In this document: piece by piece, positions 10,763 to 22,500 of the stretch
Layout: each line of letters starts with the position of its first letter
How positions within the stretch are numbered: position 1 is the first letter of the stretch
Assembly (NCBI RefSeq): GCF_015832195.1
Contig: NC_052027.1
Location: 4,418,649-4,482,648 of the forward strand
Direction of reading: 5' to 3'
Length of the DNA: 64,000 nt
DNA from: Motacilla alba alba
Lineage: Eukaryota > Chordata > Aves > Passeriformes > Motacillidae
Position numbers and translations under genes: made by a program
Notes under the pieces: model-generated
Databases searched by the model: none
What the model was told of the DNA's origin: nothing
Seen by the model: only the letters and a program-made list of their open reading frames with translations

Positions 10763-12637
10763 CCTCCTTTAACCTGATAAATGGGTAAGTAGGCATGCCA
10801 TTTTGACATACTAATATATGTGTTAAGGTATTAATTTCCCATACATCTTGAATATATGGATCATTGGGGAGCACTTTCTGTTGAAAACAGCAACAGTCAT
10901 ATTTTTCTCACTTGAAACTTTTTTCTTATTGTGATACTTACATTAAATGGAAAAAGTCCTTGTTTTTCTCTAAGCTTGGCAAGAACAAAGACTAAAAGGC
11001 ATATTGGTTTCTGTGGCAGAAAAGAGGGATTTGGGGCTGAAAAACACAATGGTCAGAGCTAAGGAGGCGGGATTCCATCCACACATACTGGCCTACAGAA
11101 TATCAGTGGTAAATTCCTCTCAGTCCATCCAGGGTGGACTATTTTTGGTGAAAAATTAATCAGCAGTGTTTCAAGGTATTTAGGAGGGCAAAGAAGCAAT
11201 GTCTTTCCTTTATGGCTACACTGCAGTGATCAGTGCCTCTGCAGGTGTGTAATTTAAAGAGGTGCTAGGAGAAAGATGAGCATAACCAGGAAGGATACAG
11301 GGTGTATACCAAGGTGACTGTAGAGGTTGCAGCTGAATGACTGCAGGGCTGCATAATCCTCTATCAAATAACACTTGAGCTTATTTGCCTTGATTTGAAC
11401 TCTTTGCTTAGAGCCAGGACACAACGCTCAGAGGTTAACAGGGCAATGCCACACAGCACAAAATAACCTGCACGGAAAAGTTTCTCACAGAATCAGGCAT
11501 GACAGCTCAGATCCTGGCCAATGTAGATCACTGAAACTGCAGGGTATTCAAAGAAACTGTATTTCAACCATCTAGCCAGTGCTGTAACCCTGCAGCTCTC
11601 AGATCAATCCCAGCAGAGCTAAGCTCACCTTCCACCACCCACTCACCATTCAGCCACTTGCTCAGCCTGGCTCAGAAATAATTAAAACTTTTCTTAATGA
11701 TATTGACCTGTGTCAGGAAGCAAAGTCTCAATTCATCTGTTTGCTTCCCATCCAGTGCTAATAGTCAGGAATATACCAAAAAGGAAAAGTGACTGACTTA
11801 TCAATATTATTTTCCTTGTTCTTGATCTAGGTCATCAAGTAGATTAATATGTAGTTGCAAGCTGTTCATTCATTGTAGAGGAGCATGTACATAGCAGGAA
11901 ATATCTCCCATGGCACTGATAAACTCTCAGAGGCTATAGGCCAAGGTGTTTATGCTCCAATGGAGACATTTGTGCCAAGTACCTGCTCCCAGTGATATAG
12001 TTATAAGCATTAAACTCGAAATGTAACTTTAAAAATCTATTACGGTCTATAGCTTTTATTATTTCCAAGACGGACAACTGTGTTGGTTATTATCAATATG
12101 TTGTGAAAGGAGCTCTGACGCCTGGGATTTGAGGTGGGGGGATGGGGAAAAGGCACGCGGGAACACTTAGACCAAATGTTAACAAACTGATAAAGCGTTG
12201 CAAAAATGTTTGAGGCAAATGTTTCCCTTTTCCAGCCCCACACCAGCTTTCAGCACACCCAGCAGGAGCAGTGTGAGATAACCTTTAACTGATAACATCT
12301 CCACACTTCCTTGCCAGGATCCCTCTTTGTGACTAGGATGGCAATATTTCCAGTTTCTCCATTTCTAGGATCTTCCTTCCATATTCCTCTCCTGATTTAT
12401 CCATCTGTTGTCTATATGGATGTCCCACAGATTTGCCCAACCATCACTATCTCTGAATCCACTGTACCTGCTACTGATTTTTGACTGTCTTCCTCTTTGC
12501 TTTGTGCTTTGTGCAAAAAAGCTTTGCCATCTCCTTCAAGAACAAGTGTTCCTTGCTTCTGTGAGGGAAGAGACTAGGTTCAGAGACAGAAATTTCTCTC
12601 TTGGCTTGGAAGTATTCCTCTTTGTTTCCAAGTTCAT
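10763..12637. other. non-coding unique sequence
   Basis: About 1.9 kb with no supported gene. Frames are very short, and no frame reaches 60 codons over most of this stretch. It looks like single-copy DNA without visible repeats. Confidence 0.65.
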
Positions 12638-12725
12638 CTCAGTGGAAGGTTCCTTGCCTGTGGCAAGGGGGTTAGAACTCTGTAATCTTTAAGGGCTCTT
12701 CCAACACAAATAATTCTGTGATCTT
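12638..12725 (+). mobile_element. CR1 LINE tail fragment
   Basis: Only the last blocks of the CR1 3' end remain: 'agtggaaggttccttgcc', 'tgtggcaagggggttagaac', 'tctttaagggctcttcca' and 'aataattctgtgatcttt'. Just upstream 'tggcttgga' may be a displaced piece of the preceding CR1 block, separated by about 25 unrelated bases. The copy is strongly 5'-truncated and non-coding. Confidence 0.82.
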
Positions 12726-15700
12726 TTTGCTGGGAGCATCTGTCATGAGCTCAGATTCCTTCTTTCCTCCCTCAGGTTTTCCCTCCTGGCTCCTGACCTC
12801 ACATTTGGCAGTCACAGGAGAACAGCCCTCTTGGTGTACCTGTGGCACAAGGGCCACCTCTGGCTGGTGGTCCCTGTCAGCACAATTGTGTCCCCTTCAA
12901 CATAATGACAGGGAAGGGGAAGGAGAAACGGGAAACTCATGATTGCAAAAATCCTTCCAGAGCCAAGATACACAGAGAAAAATGCACAGAAACAGCCCAT
13001 ATATGACAGGTCACAAAGTAATATCACCTTAAAAGAAGGAAAAATATTTCCAGTACATTGACACACTGGAAGTCAGAACACTCTTAAACAAGAGTATTTA
13101 AATTGCTTTGTAGGACAAAGATGCAAGATATATCTTCCAGTAATAAGTTACTTTTCTGACCACATGAGGATGTGGAATGCTGACAGCAGAGGTGTTTCAG
13201 CCTGTTTGCCAGTCAAATGGTTATTGCTCCCACTGCATTTAGTGTTACAGCTCTTTAAATGGGTGAACACTTGGATGTGAATCCTGGGGCAGCAGGACCC
13301 ACATAAGACAACAGAGAACTTGGGTTCAAAGTTTCGGAGACCTAACACAGAACCAAACCCAAAAAAGTTGTGATTTCTCAAACTGAATGATTAGGCTTGT
13401 AGTTTTACAAGTTGAGCTGCAGCCCACTTCCCCCATGAAAGAAAAGGTGCAGTCTCAAAGCTGCATATTTGGATTAGAAAAACATTTACATACACAGCCC
13501 TGTAATTGTCCATTGCTATTAAAAAAAGTAAATCTCTGCTGTTAAACCCACTAAAACAACTTCATTAGGAATTATGACAAAAAATAGATCCAGTCAAGAA
13601 AATATTTGTGTTTAATACAGACTCAGTCTATGACGCTCTAGTGGCCATACAAATGTTTTCCTCTACTAACTGACATAATTAAATTTTTATACTTCTGTTT
13701 AAACACTCTATAGTTCTAATATTTTGAATGAAATTTATAATTCTTTTCCTTCACCAGCTGATACAATAAGACTAAAAGAAGCATTTTTGTAGGCTCAACG
13801 AAAAAAACAAGCCAGAGTTAAACTTAAGAAATCCACCAAGAAAAACAACTTCTACAGCAAAAATAAAACACCAAATGTTAAAAAAAAAATCATAGACACC
13901 AGCAAAATTATTTTCCTACCTTGTTGTGACATAATGAAGCAAACAAAACTCAGAATGCAAGTTTTGATTAAAAAATCTGTCAGTTCACATGTAATTTAAT
14001 ACGGAGTGACATATACTGCTAAAAGGTACATTTTAACATTAAAGACCAAAACTCCAATGATTAATATTACAGTGATGACAGAATGGGAGTGCCTTATTTT
14101 AATCCACTGTTTATCTCAATGGGGTAATTTTTAGATCACTCGACATGTTTTAATAGCAGGCATAAAAAGGTATCCTCTAATATCCACTTGCTTGCAAGAC
14201 CTGACATTTGGAGTTACATGTTCAGAAAATACCAGCAACTGCATTTGTTGGACATATATACAAATAACCAGTCATCCCACATACAGTTTATAAAAAGTGA
14301 TCTATTAATAACAAAACAGCTCGGGAGACATGTGGCCTCTTAATATTCAGGTAGAGTATCAAGTGTTTAAGTTAAAACAAGGGCAGGAGCACAAAGAGTG
14401 GTCAAGGCATTGATTTGGCTGCCAAATATAGTTTTTACCATCATAAATCTCTGGCTGACAACTGCACAAAGGCTGCTTTACCTAAACCCTGCCAAGGAAG
14501 GGTGTTTGCTGCCGGATTGCCTGATAGTCACTATGACAACTGATGCCACAATTAGACAAGTACAATCCCACTTTCAAACAGGCACACAAGTCATTAATTC
14601 AGCAGGACTTTTGTTGACAATATGTTATGAGGGAAATATTTAATGCAATTCCAAGGCTGATATATTCTCCTGTTATCTGTAGTAAAATAAATTGCAAGAA
14701 CTGATGAAAACAACCATTTAATTAGTCTAAAGTGAGCCGAGGAAGCTATCCTGAACATTTTGGTTTAATGAACTCACAGGTGCACAGAGCTCCTCAGAGT
14801 TGCAGTAGATGATTTGAAGAACGTGCTAAGAAAGATGTCACATTTGGGGGGACAGCAAAAGAGAAAGAGAATAAAATGTTTTGAAAAGACAGCAAACAAA
14901 TTGCCTTCCCAAGTCTCCTATTCTATGAAGATATCTATGAGCATCTTTTCCCCTGTGTGAGGGAAAAATCTCTCAAGGGCTCAACAAGCTGATCTGAGCA
15001 ACTGCAGAGGAATAAGACTCTGATCACCACTACAATGACATTTTCTCCACCTAGGAGAAGTGAACTGACTTGTTTACAAAACTATTTCCCACTTGATGTG
15101 TTCTTTGAGGCCACTGGGAAGGTCATGAGGAAAGCAAAAGAGTCGTAGGGGGAGGAAAATGCAGAACAGAAACAACAGAATTTAACACTCTTATGCAACT
15201 GTGAGTGTTAAACTTGAAGAAAGGGCTTGAGGGAGTCAGAGGACAAAGATCAGTAAGACATTGACTCACATTCACAGCAGTGACAGGGGGAGCTCTGAGA
15301 CCCTCTGCTACCAAAACTCCCTGAGATGTCCTTTGCATAACCCATATATGGCTGTAAAGCAGTTCCTCTGAGGAAGGTGACACCAAGGCAAGAAGCATTT
15401 GCCATTTTTGGGCTTGGATAGCAGGAGGAGGGTGAATTGACCTTGACTTGGGCAGCAGCATGGTCTGGGGGATGTCTTAAGGTCATTCCAGTGAACAAAA
15501 AAAAATATTACATGTGGATGCTGATGGTGCATTTAAGTTGAAAGAGAAGAGAGATTTTGGTTGCTGGAGCTGCTGAAATCTCCAGGTGGTGGGCACTTTC
15601 CAACCACTCCTCACCTGAATGGCCTCAGGCAGAATGGCCAGGAGGCCTTTCAGGGCCTCATTGCCCCAAAATAGGGCATCAATGCCCTTATTTCTGAAGC

Positions 15701-17064
15701 TGCTGAAGGGAAAAACAGCTCTTGGGCTGTTTTCATCATATAAGTGATGTGTTTAACCAAAAAATCTATGCTTGCATGAAAACTTCAACTTCCTTTCTAA
15801 ACAAAATTCCCCACATGCCACTCCCCTTCAGGGAAATTCAGCAAGAGCTTAGTCCAACTTCATTACAATTAATAAGGAGTCTGCCTACTTAGAACCAGTC
15901 ACAACCATTTTCTCCCTTTGCCTCCCCTAATTGCTCCTCATGCTGAAGACTACAAATAATTCAGCAGCTATTGGTAGAGGAAACACACAAAGCTAAAACT
16001 ATTGCACTAAAATAAATTTCCATGTTCTTATGCCTTGTGGCACTAATGGATGCTTGCCTGCAGGGTTTGTTTTGTCAGTTTTAATTTTAATTAGGAATTA
16101 ACTCTGCAATGTGTCTAGTTTCTTCACCCCATTTTTTTCCCCCTGCTGGATTACATTTCAGTTGCATCATGCCTCCTTCCTAAGGCTTCTGGAAGGGCTC
16201 TGCACACTTAATGATAAAGATTCCAGTTTTCCACTCTATCTCTTTCTCATGTTTGATTACATCATACTCTTCTAGATAAGTGTGTTTGTTAACATAATGA
16301 CATTACTGTTCAATTTTCACAAAGCAATTAAAGATGTGTTTAATTTGAAGAATCTCAGTTGTTTTATTGTCTGCAATTAGGTATATTAACTTCAGTGGGA
16401 GTAGTAAATACTAATAAAAATGCATTGCAGAGCGGAAGTCTTCCAGAAGGGCATACAGACAACACAACTGAATACTGTTATGCAACAAATTCAGCATGTT
16501 TTTGATGTATACAGGTTATGAGAGTAATATCTTGTAACACAGAAAGAATCCTACATTATGGCAACAGACAGGATTTTCACTCTCCACCAACTTGGCTACA
16601 GAAAATACATGCTTATTTTGAATGAAAACTTCTTTTGTTTTGCCTGGCAAACATTAAAAAATAAATCTACTTTAATTGAATCGATAAAGACCCCCGCCCA
16701 ATACATTACTTAGTAGCAATATCCACATTTTCTGTTCCATGGGATTAGTTTACTGCTCTTTCAGAGGAATGCGGGATGGCATCGTTAGTCCCAAATTCTT
16801 ATGTAAGAGTTATTAGATATTTAAACACCGATGTTTGAGTGTCCGTCGTACACTTGAAATAGATGACTGTCAGCTCTTGTAAACTCCAGAGCAGAGTTGA
16901 AACATTTATCTGATCTGAAAGCCATTTATTGAAACTATATTTTCTGCTTTTCAAGTGGCGCTGCTATTATATAAGGGGAAAGCTGGAACTAACACTGCAA
17001 AATCCTAATGATCCTCGCCTGCCTCACACAAGTCCAGTGGACCAGATCCAGAATTCATGGGAAG
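12726..17064. other. non-coding unique sequence
   Basis: More than 4 kb with no supported gene. The longest frame (15123-15461, minus, 112 codons) has no recognisable domain. At about 15560-15700 a GC-richer patch carries short hairpin-capable words such as 'agggcatcaatgccct'; I could not tie it to a known repeat. The tract 13480-14300 is AT-rich and single-copy in appearance. Confidence 0.55.
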
Positions 17065-17080
17065 TGACAGGTGCCTGTCA
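17065..17080. promoter_or_regulatory. palindromic TGACAGG site (candidate TALE-homeobox site)
   Basis: The sequence TGACAGGTGCCTGTCA consists of two perfect inverted TGACAGG arms separated by TG. TGACAG is the half-site of TALE homeodomain proteins (MEIS, PKNOX, TGIF), and inverted pairs are a known TGIF/MEIS arrangement, although the usual palindrome has closer overlap. Binding is inferred from sequence only; a 16-base palindrome can also arise by chance in 64 kb. Confidence 0.3.
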
Positions 17081-18902
17081 ATGCCAACATCAATGGCACT
17101 GGGCGGGAAGGAGGGTAAATGACAGTGATATAGGAATTTCAAATGGATTAGTGGACCCAGACACAGCTTGATGAGGGAAGGAGTGATAAGAGTGACAAGG
17201 AAGGTCTCCCTGCTCCCTTGGGTGATATTTCTGGCCCCTGTGTTTTAGGGTTGCAATGTGATGATTTTGCTGGCAGGGAGTGGATTTCTGGAGGAATATT
17301 ATTAAGTTTTCTTTCTCAATGCTGGTTGTTCAGTGGCTGTTTTTGTCATTAAAGACCAAAGAGCTGAGCTGAGATGGGATTTCACACAGAGTCCCACTGT
17401 CCCAGGTGACCTCTTGGTCAACATCACTGCTTAATTCTGCAAGATCAGTACTTTCAACATTTGGATACTTGAGATTTCCTCAAGGCACTACAGCACTGCA
17501 TGTTCCAGTATTTACTGAAGGAATATATCAGTGTTTCTGTACAGCCACCCAACATGCAGAGCTATTAAAAAATAATGTTCACGCTGCTTTTATTTTGGTC
17601 TATGAATAAATATACTCTGCAACTTCCTTCCCAAACAAATGTGTTCTCTCACAAGGCCTGCCATGTTATGTTGCATCTCTGCACATTAAAAGTTAAAAAA
17701 TTATTTATCCTGAATTGTTAAAATTTTCATTAATGGCAATTTATGTCACTCAAAGAAGCCTCCTTGGGAAGAACATGGCATACTTGTACAGACCTATTAT
17801 GAGAGTTGTCAGAAACATTTGTCCTTATGAAATATAAATAGACAGTATGTTAGATGATTTAGTGAGGGATCTCTTATTTATTTAAAAACAAACATGTTTT
17901 TTTCATCTCTCCTTTCAGGAAACCAGGTCATGTAGATTAGACAAGAAGGTTCTCAGACTAATGATAACACATCTGTAAATATTTTCTCAAAAAGCCTATC
18001 CATCTCTCCAAACAGCCCAGGCTTTGACCTGCTCTGGGGCAGAAGGCATCACCTGAGTCCTTCTCCACTTCTCCCTGAGGACACACCAGGGCTTGGTGAG
18101 GCCCCACTACGTCACGTCCTCCCCTGGAGATTTGATTTCCAAAGCACCTCATGGGACACACTTTCACCCAGTGCATCATTGCCCCAGTACTCTTTGGAGC
18201 TGCCTCCAAACATCAGGTGAATTTACCCCGGAAAAGAAATGGGTTGTGCTGCCTTTGAATTAGACCTGGGTGGGTAAACAAGGATCATTTCTTTGTTCTT
18301 GCTGATAACAGCTTAACAAAGCTGTGTGCAGAGCTCCACAGTAATGCTAAACTTAATTTTCCACAACTGCTGAGGTTCACAACCAGAATCCATTTCAGGT
18401 GGACATAAAAATCCAGCCCAATATTTACTTGCCACTGGATACAAATGTTACCTAGTGAAGTCTGCACTAGTGTCAGAGAGGTGGATAAATCCTTCAACTT
18501 TGTTAAATGTGGAATAAAGGAGAGAATAACTTGAATTAAATTCCTGTGCCCACTTGAAATGATGTCTGGCTGTGCCTCTGTACCTGTGCCTGATTTTTGC
18601 ATGAAAATATTCTCTTTGTCCCTATCTGGTGTTCTCCTTCAAAAAGGAATTGAGTTTAAAAAGAAGGCAATAATGTAAGATTTTTAAGCAAACAGTTCAA
18701 TATTTCCTTTAAAATGTTCTCTGTATTCAAGAGCACTTTGATTTCTATCTTTTTTTTTCCCTCCAGGCTTTGAAACTGTACCTCTTTTAAAAAAAGACCA
18801 TCCCTGATTTTAGTCTTTTGTTCCTTTATGAGCTTTGTCCCCGACTTTTAAATGTGGAGAGAGTTGAGAGGCATGTTGTGAGAGGAGAGAAAATAAAAAG
18901 TA
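17081..18902. other. non-coding unique sequence
   Basis: No supported gene. Two minus-strand frames (17958-18209, 83 codons; 18285-18602, 105 codons) lack recognisable features. Pyrimidine-AG acceptor look-alikes near 17919 and 18766 are followed rapidly by stops in all or most frames. Confidence 0.55.
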
Positions 18903-18914
18903 AAAAAAAAAAAA
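18903..18914. repeat. A12 homopolymer
   Basis: A run of about 12 A residues marks the start of a very AT-rich stretch. No retroposon body precedes it, so it is a simple homopolymer rather than a poly(A) tail of a SINE or processed gene copy. Confidence 0.85.
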
Positions 18915-19557
18915 CTTGCAAACTGTGTTAAATACACCTTTTGTTCATTACGTTTAATATAACATTCACTATGAAGATTGATATTGAATTATACATTAAT
19001 TTTAATGCTAAATAACTTTTCTATTTAAAAACCCCTTAGTTTTCTTATAATGTACAGTAATTAAAAAGTGAACCAAAAGAGGCAGCAATAAATCAGGGTG
19101 CACAATGCAGTAAAAATATTATAATTAATATTTAACATACGTTTTGATTACTTTTAGAATAAGTACAAGAAATATCAATTAGAATATATATTCAAACTTT
19201 GCTGCCTTTTCCCCATTATGCTCTGGAAAGGGGCTATTTTTAATTCTGGATATTGCATACAAAATAATACATAGTCCCTAATTAAATATAAGGCTGCAAT
19301 TCAATCGAGAGTTTCTGCTGATGTCATAAATAATAAGAGCACAGCTCGAGGTATCAATGAATGGCAGCCAAAGCCCGAGATTGAATTACAACTTCAGCAT
19401 TCAGTCTGTGGAACTGTATTGTTATTTGCAATAGATGGAAAATGATTATTATTATTTTTTAAATACAGACAAAAAGAAGGAAATTTGAATTCAAAATCGG
19501 TGACTCGGTGGTGGAAGATTAGAAGTCTTGTGATTAGAGAACACTGCTTATTGGAAA
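18915..19557. other. AT-rich block resembling conserved regulatory DNA
   Basis: About 640 bases have high AT content, many homeobox-core words (TAATTA, ATTAAT, TTAAT) and complex non-repetitive composition. The subsegment 19310-19450 has richer sequence complexity, including 'gagcacagctcgaggtatca'. There is no open frame of note. This is the texture often seen in deeply conserved non-coding elements near developmental genes, but conservation cannot be judged from one sequence, so this is only a suggestion. Confidence 0.25.
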
Positions 19558-22500
19558 TTGAAATGTACAAATGTGCCAGGCAGCAAATCTGTGGTTGAGG
19601 CTAAATTCTGCCTTTTGTTTGTTGAGTTTTTGAAATCTATGGGCAGCTCATTCCTGAAAAAATCCAGCTTTGGTGTCATTATCAAGAGTTTTGCATTTGC
19701 CTGCCCTAAATGTGTCCAGCAACCACCACTGGAGCTGCCTAGCTCTCACCTGGCATGGAGCTCCCAGCAGGGAGCAGAAATCGTGGAGCTAGAAGGTGCT
19801 GCCAGGGTGAAAATCAGTGACACCAAGTCACCTCAACCCTGCTCGTGGAAGGAGCCTTCCACCCCTTGTAGTCTTTTACCCCAGTGGGTTTTCTGCATAA
19901 ACCCCAATTATTTATCATTTCCATTCAGAATGAGTAAGGGCTGTACACTGATGTGGACATTTTCCCCAAATAAATGACCCCGTAATAACCAGAAGGATTT
20001 TTATTTATGTAACATATTGGATTTCAGTTATGTTATGGCAGCAGAAAGAAGGTAGTTAATCAATATGAAGGCTTGCTTTCAACAGATTGCACAGCACTCA
20101 GCATGACAAGATCCCCTTCTGTTACACCACAGGTCACTCATTTGTATTTTAAGGCCATTTTTCCATGCTTAGCACATCCATCCAGCCATGAGGATGTACA
20201 CCTCTCCATCTGACTCTGGCATGCAAAAAGTCAACAGTTTAAAGGTGCTAAAACGCCACCAGTCCTGAGCAAGGTGTGAGACACGGCTGTGATGCCACAG
20301 AGCCTAAGCCACGTTGGTGGCTTTAGAGGTGTTTGTTACCTCCTTTTTGCCCAAACTCAAGGCATCACAAAGTCCCTTCTTGTTGCTGCCCCACTCTCCT
20401 GTGCAGGTTCAATTTGTGCAGATAGTGGGGGCCAACATTTCCCCCAGCCTAGGGAAAAATAGCAACGGTTCTGGCTCAGAGTCTGGTCTGTTTGCCCTGT
20501 GATACAGCCACATCAAGGGGTGCAAGCTGCCCTCCTTTCTTCCCTGGGCAAGAGTGTACTGAGGGCTAGATCCCAACTTTTCAAGAAAAAAAATTTGATG
20601 GTTTATAGCTGGAAACACTGTGGCTCCCTACATCTCACATGCTAGCTTCTGACACAGGCTAGCTATGCCAGAACCCACAGATTTTTTCTTTACAAAACCA
20701 GTATATTGCTGTCTAAGAACAAGTATTTTGTCTCATTTAGGCTAAGAAGAACAAAGAGCCAAGAGGCCCTGAAAACATGCAATGAAGCCCCTTGGAATAC
20801 AATTTCTCTTTGTATGGTACATTTTACTCAATATTTAAATATCCTATTGTTCTTAAACACATAAATTTTATTGCTTTTTCCCTAAAAAGAGCCATTTCCT
20901 AAAGAGTCTTAAACTACACAATAACAATTGTCATGATAGCCTGTTTATGCCTTCCAGGTGATTTTTTTTGAAGGGCAGAAAATATATGTTTCTTTCAGAC
21001 ATTTGCTGTTAACTCCAAACAACCTGTACAAATTTTGATGGTCACCTTCATAACATCTGAATAAGGATTTAATTGTGCCTGTAACTGCCCATACAGACAT
21101 GGGCCCATGCTTTTCACAAAAGCTTTGCTCCTAGTGTAAACAAACCTTGAGAAATCTTGTGAAAGCAGACAAGGGAACAGTGAAAACAAGGTGCAAAATA
21201 TTGAGATGATCCTTCCTAACACACAATACATTTATCAAGACCAACATGAGCAACATAATTTACAGCAAAAATAAACCTGCCATAAACACAGATACTTGAT
21301 ATTGCTGATAAACAGGTATTTCAATTTGTAAAGTATATGCTTACATTGGTATGGGGAGATGTTAGTCCCAGGGTGATATTTAGAAAACACAAACAGCTGC
21401 CTCTGTCCCCAGATGCACATAACAAAGTAATAATAATCTTCCTCCATGATAAGCAGCTATAGGTGTCTTAGTTACCTCTCTCCTATGTTTCACTTGACTC
21501 TGAATTTATCAGGATTTGTTTTTTTCTTTTTCAACTTTTTGGTTTTGGAGATGATTTCATTAGGGCTAAGAAGGTTAAGTTCTAGCATCTGTTGGGTGAC
21601 CCTTGAATTTAGACTTTTCTAGGTTCTTTGAATAGTGAAAGGCAAATCTTTAACAGACACACCTCTCACCATCTCCTCCATCCATCAGTGACTCCCTGAC
21701 ATATCCAAGAAGCAGTGCCTGGAGGCAGAGGCCAAGTCCCATCTCTGCCAGCTACAACTCAAATTTAACCCTACCTGCACTCAGCGCCGACCTGCACATG
21801 TGGGGTTGTGTCTCCAGCCACTGCTGCTGAATTTGGTCCAGCCAGGGCCTCATCTGCAAAACACATCAGTAGGAAAGAGGTGTTAGGTGATAGATTCTGT
21901 GGCTATTTCATCTCCAGATGGAAGTAGGTCTTCAAATGAAATGCCAGCTGAAAAATCAAGCAAAATAACCCAGTGGTTTGCTGCCCTGCAAATATTTGGT
22001 GCTGCTTTGGGATGGCAGACCATTTCTGTTTGGAGGAGGAAGGGACTGGAGCATTTTATTTGTCTCCCTCCAGGGTGGACATGGGATAACAGGAGAGAAG
22101 GTAAAGGAGGCGAGCTGGTGTATGTGACTGGGTGTCAAGGACAGCATATTTATTCTGAGGGCAGGGAGAAACACACACTAATCCAGTGGTGCAAATTCGT
22201 GGAAGGGTTTGGAAATCTAGAGGAAAAGAAGCCTGTCAGGTCCAGGCTGAGCTCCTGGGATTATGATGAGTTCCTCTCTTACTATTGGTTGTTGTCACCA
22301 AAATACATCTGCTGCTTTATGCAACTGAGGCTTCCTATGAAATGCATACATAGGCTCAATGATTCTTATAATTACAGGCTGAAAAGAACTTTGCATATTC
22401 ATGAGTATCACACCATTTGTCACAGCTGTAGACCTCCAGTAAGCAATGCCTGTGATTAGGGTTTTGTTCTTCCCAAGTATATATTTTTCCATGAACCCTT

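Noticed and set aside
21887..22459. 190-codon plus-strand open frame as a gene
   Set aside because: No recognisable domain, motif or signal; no promoter or splice context. Such a length is expected now and then by chance in 64 kb and six frames.
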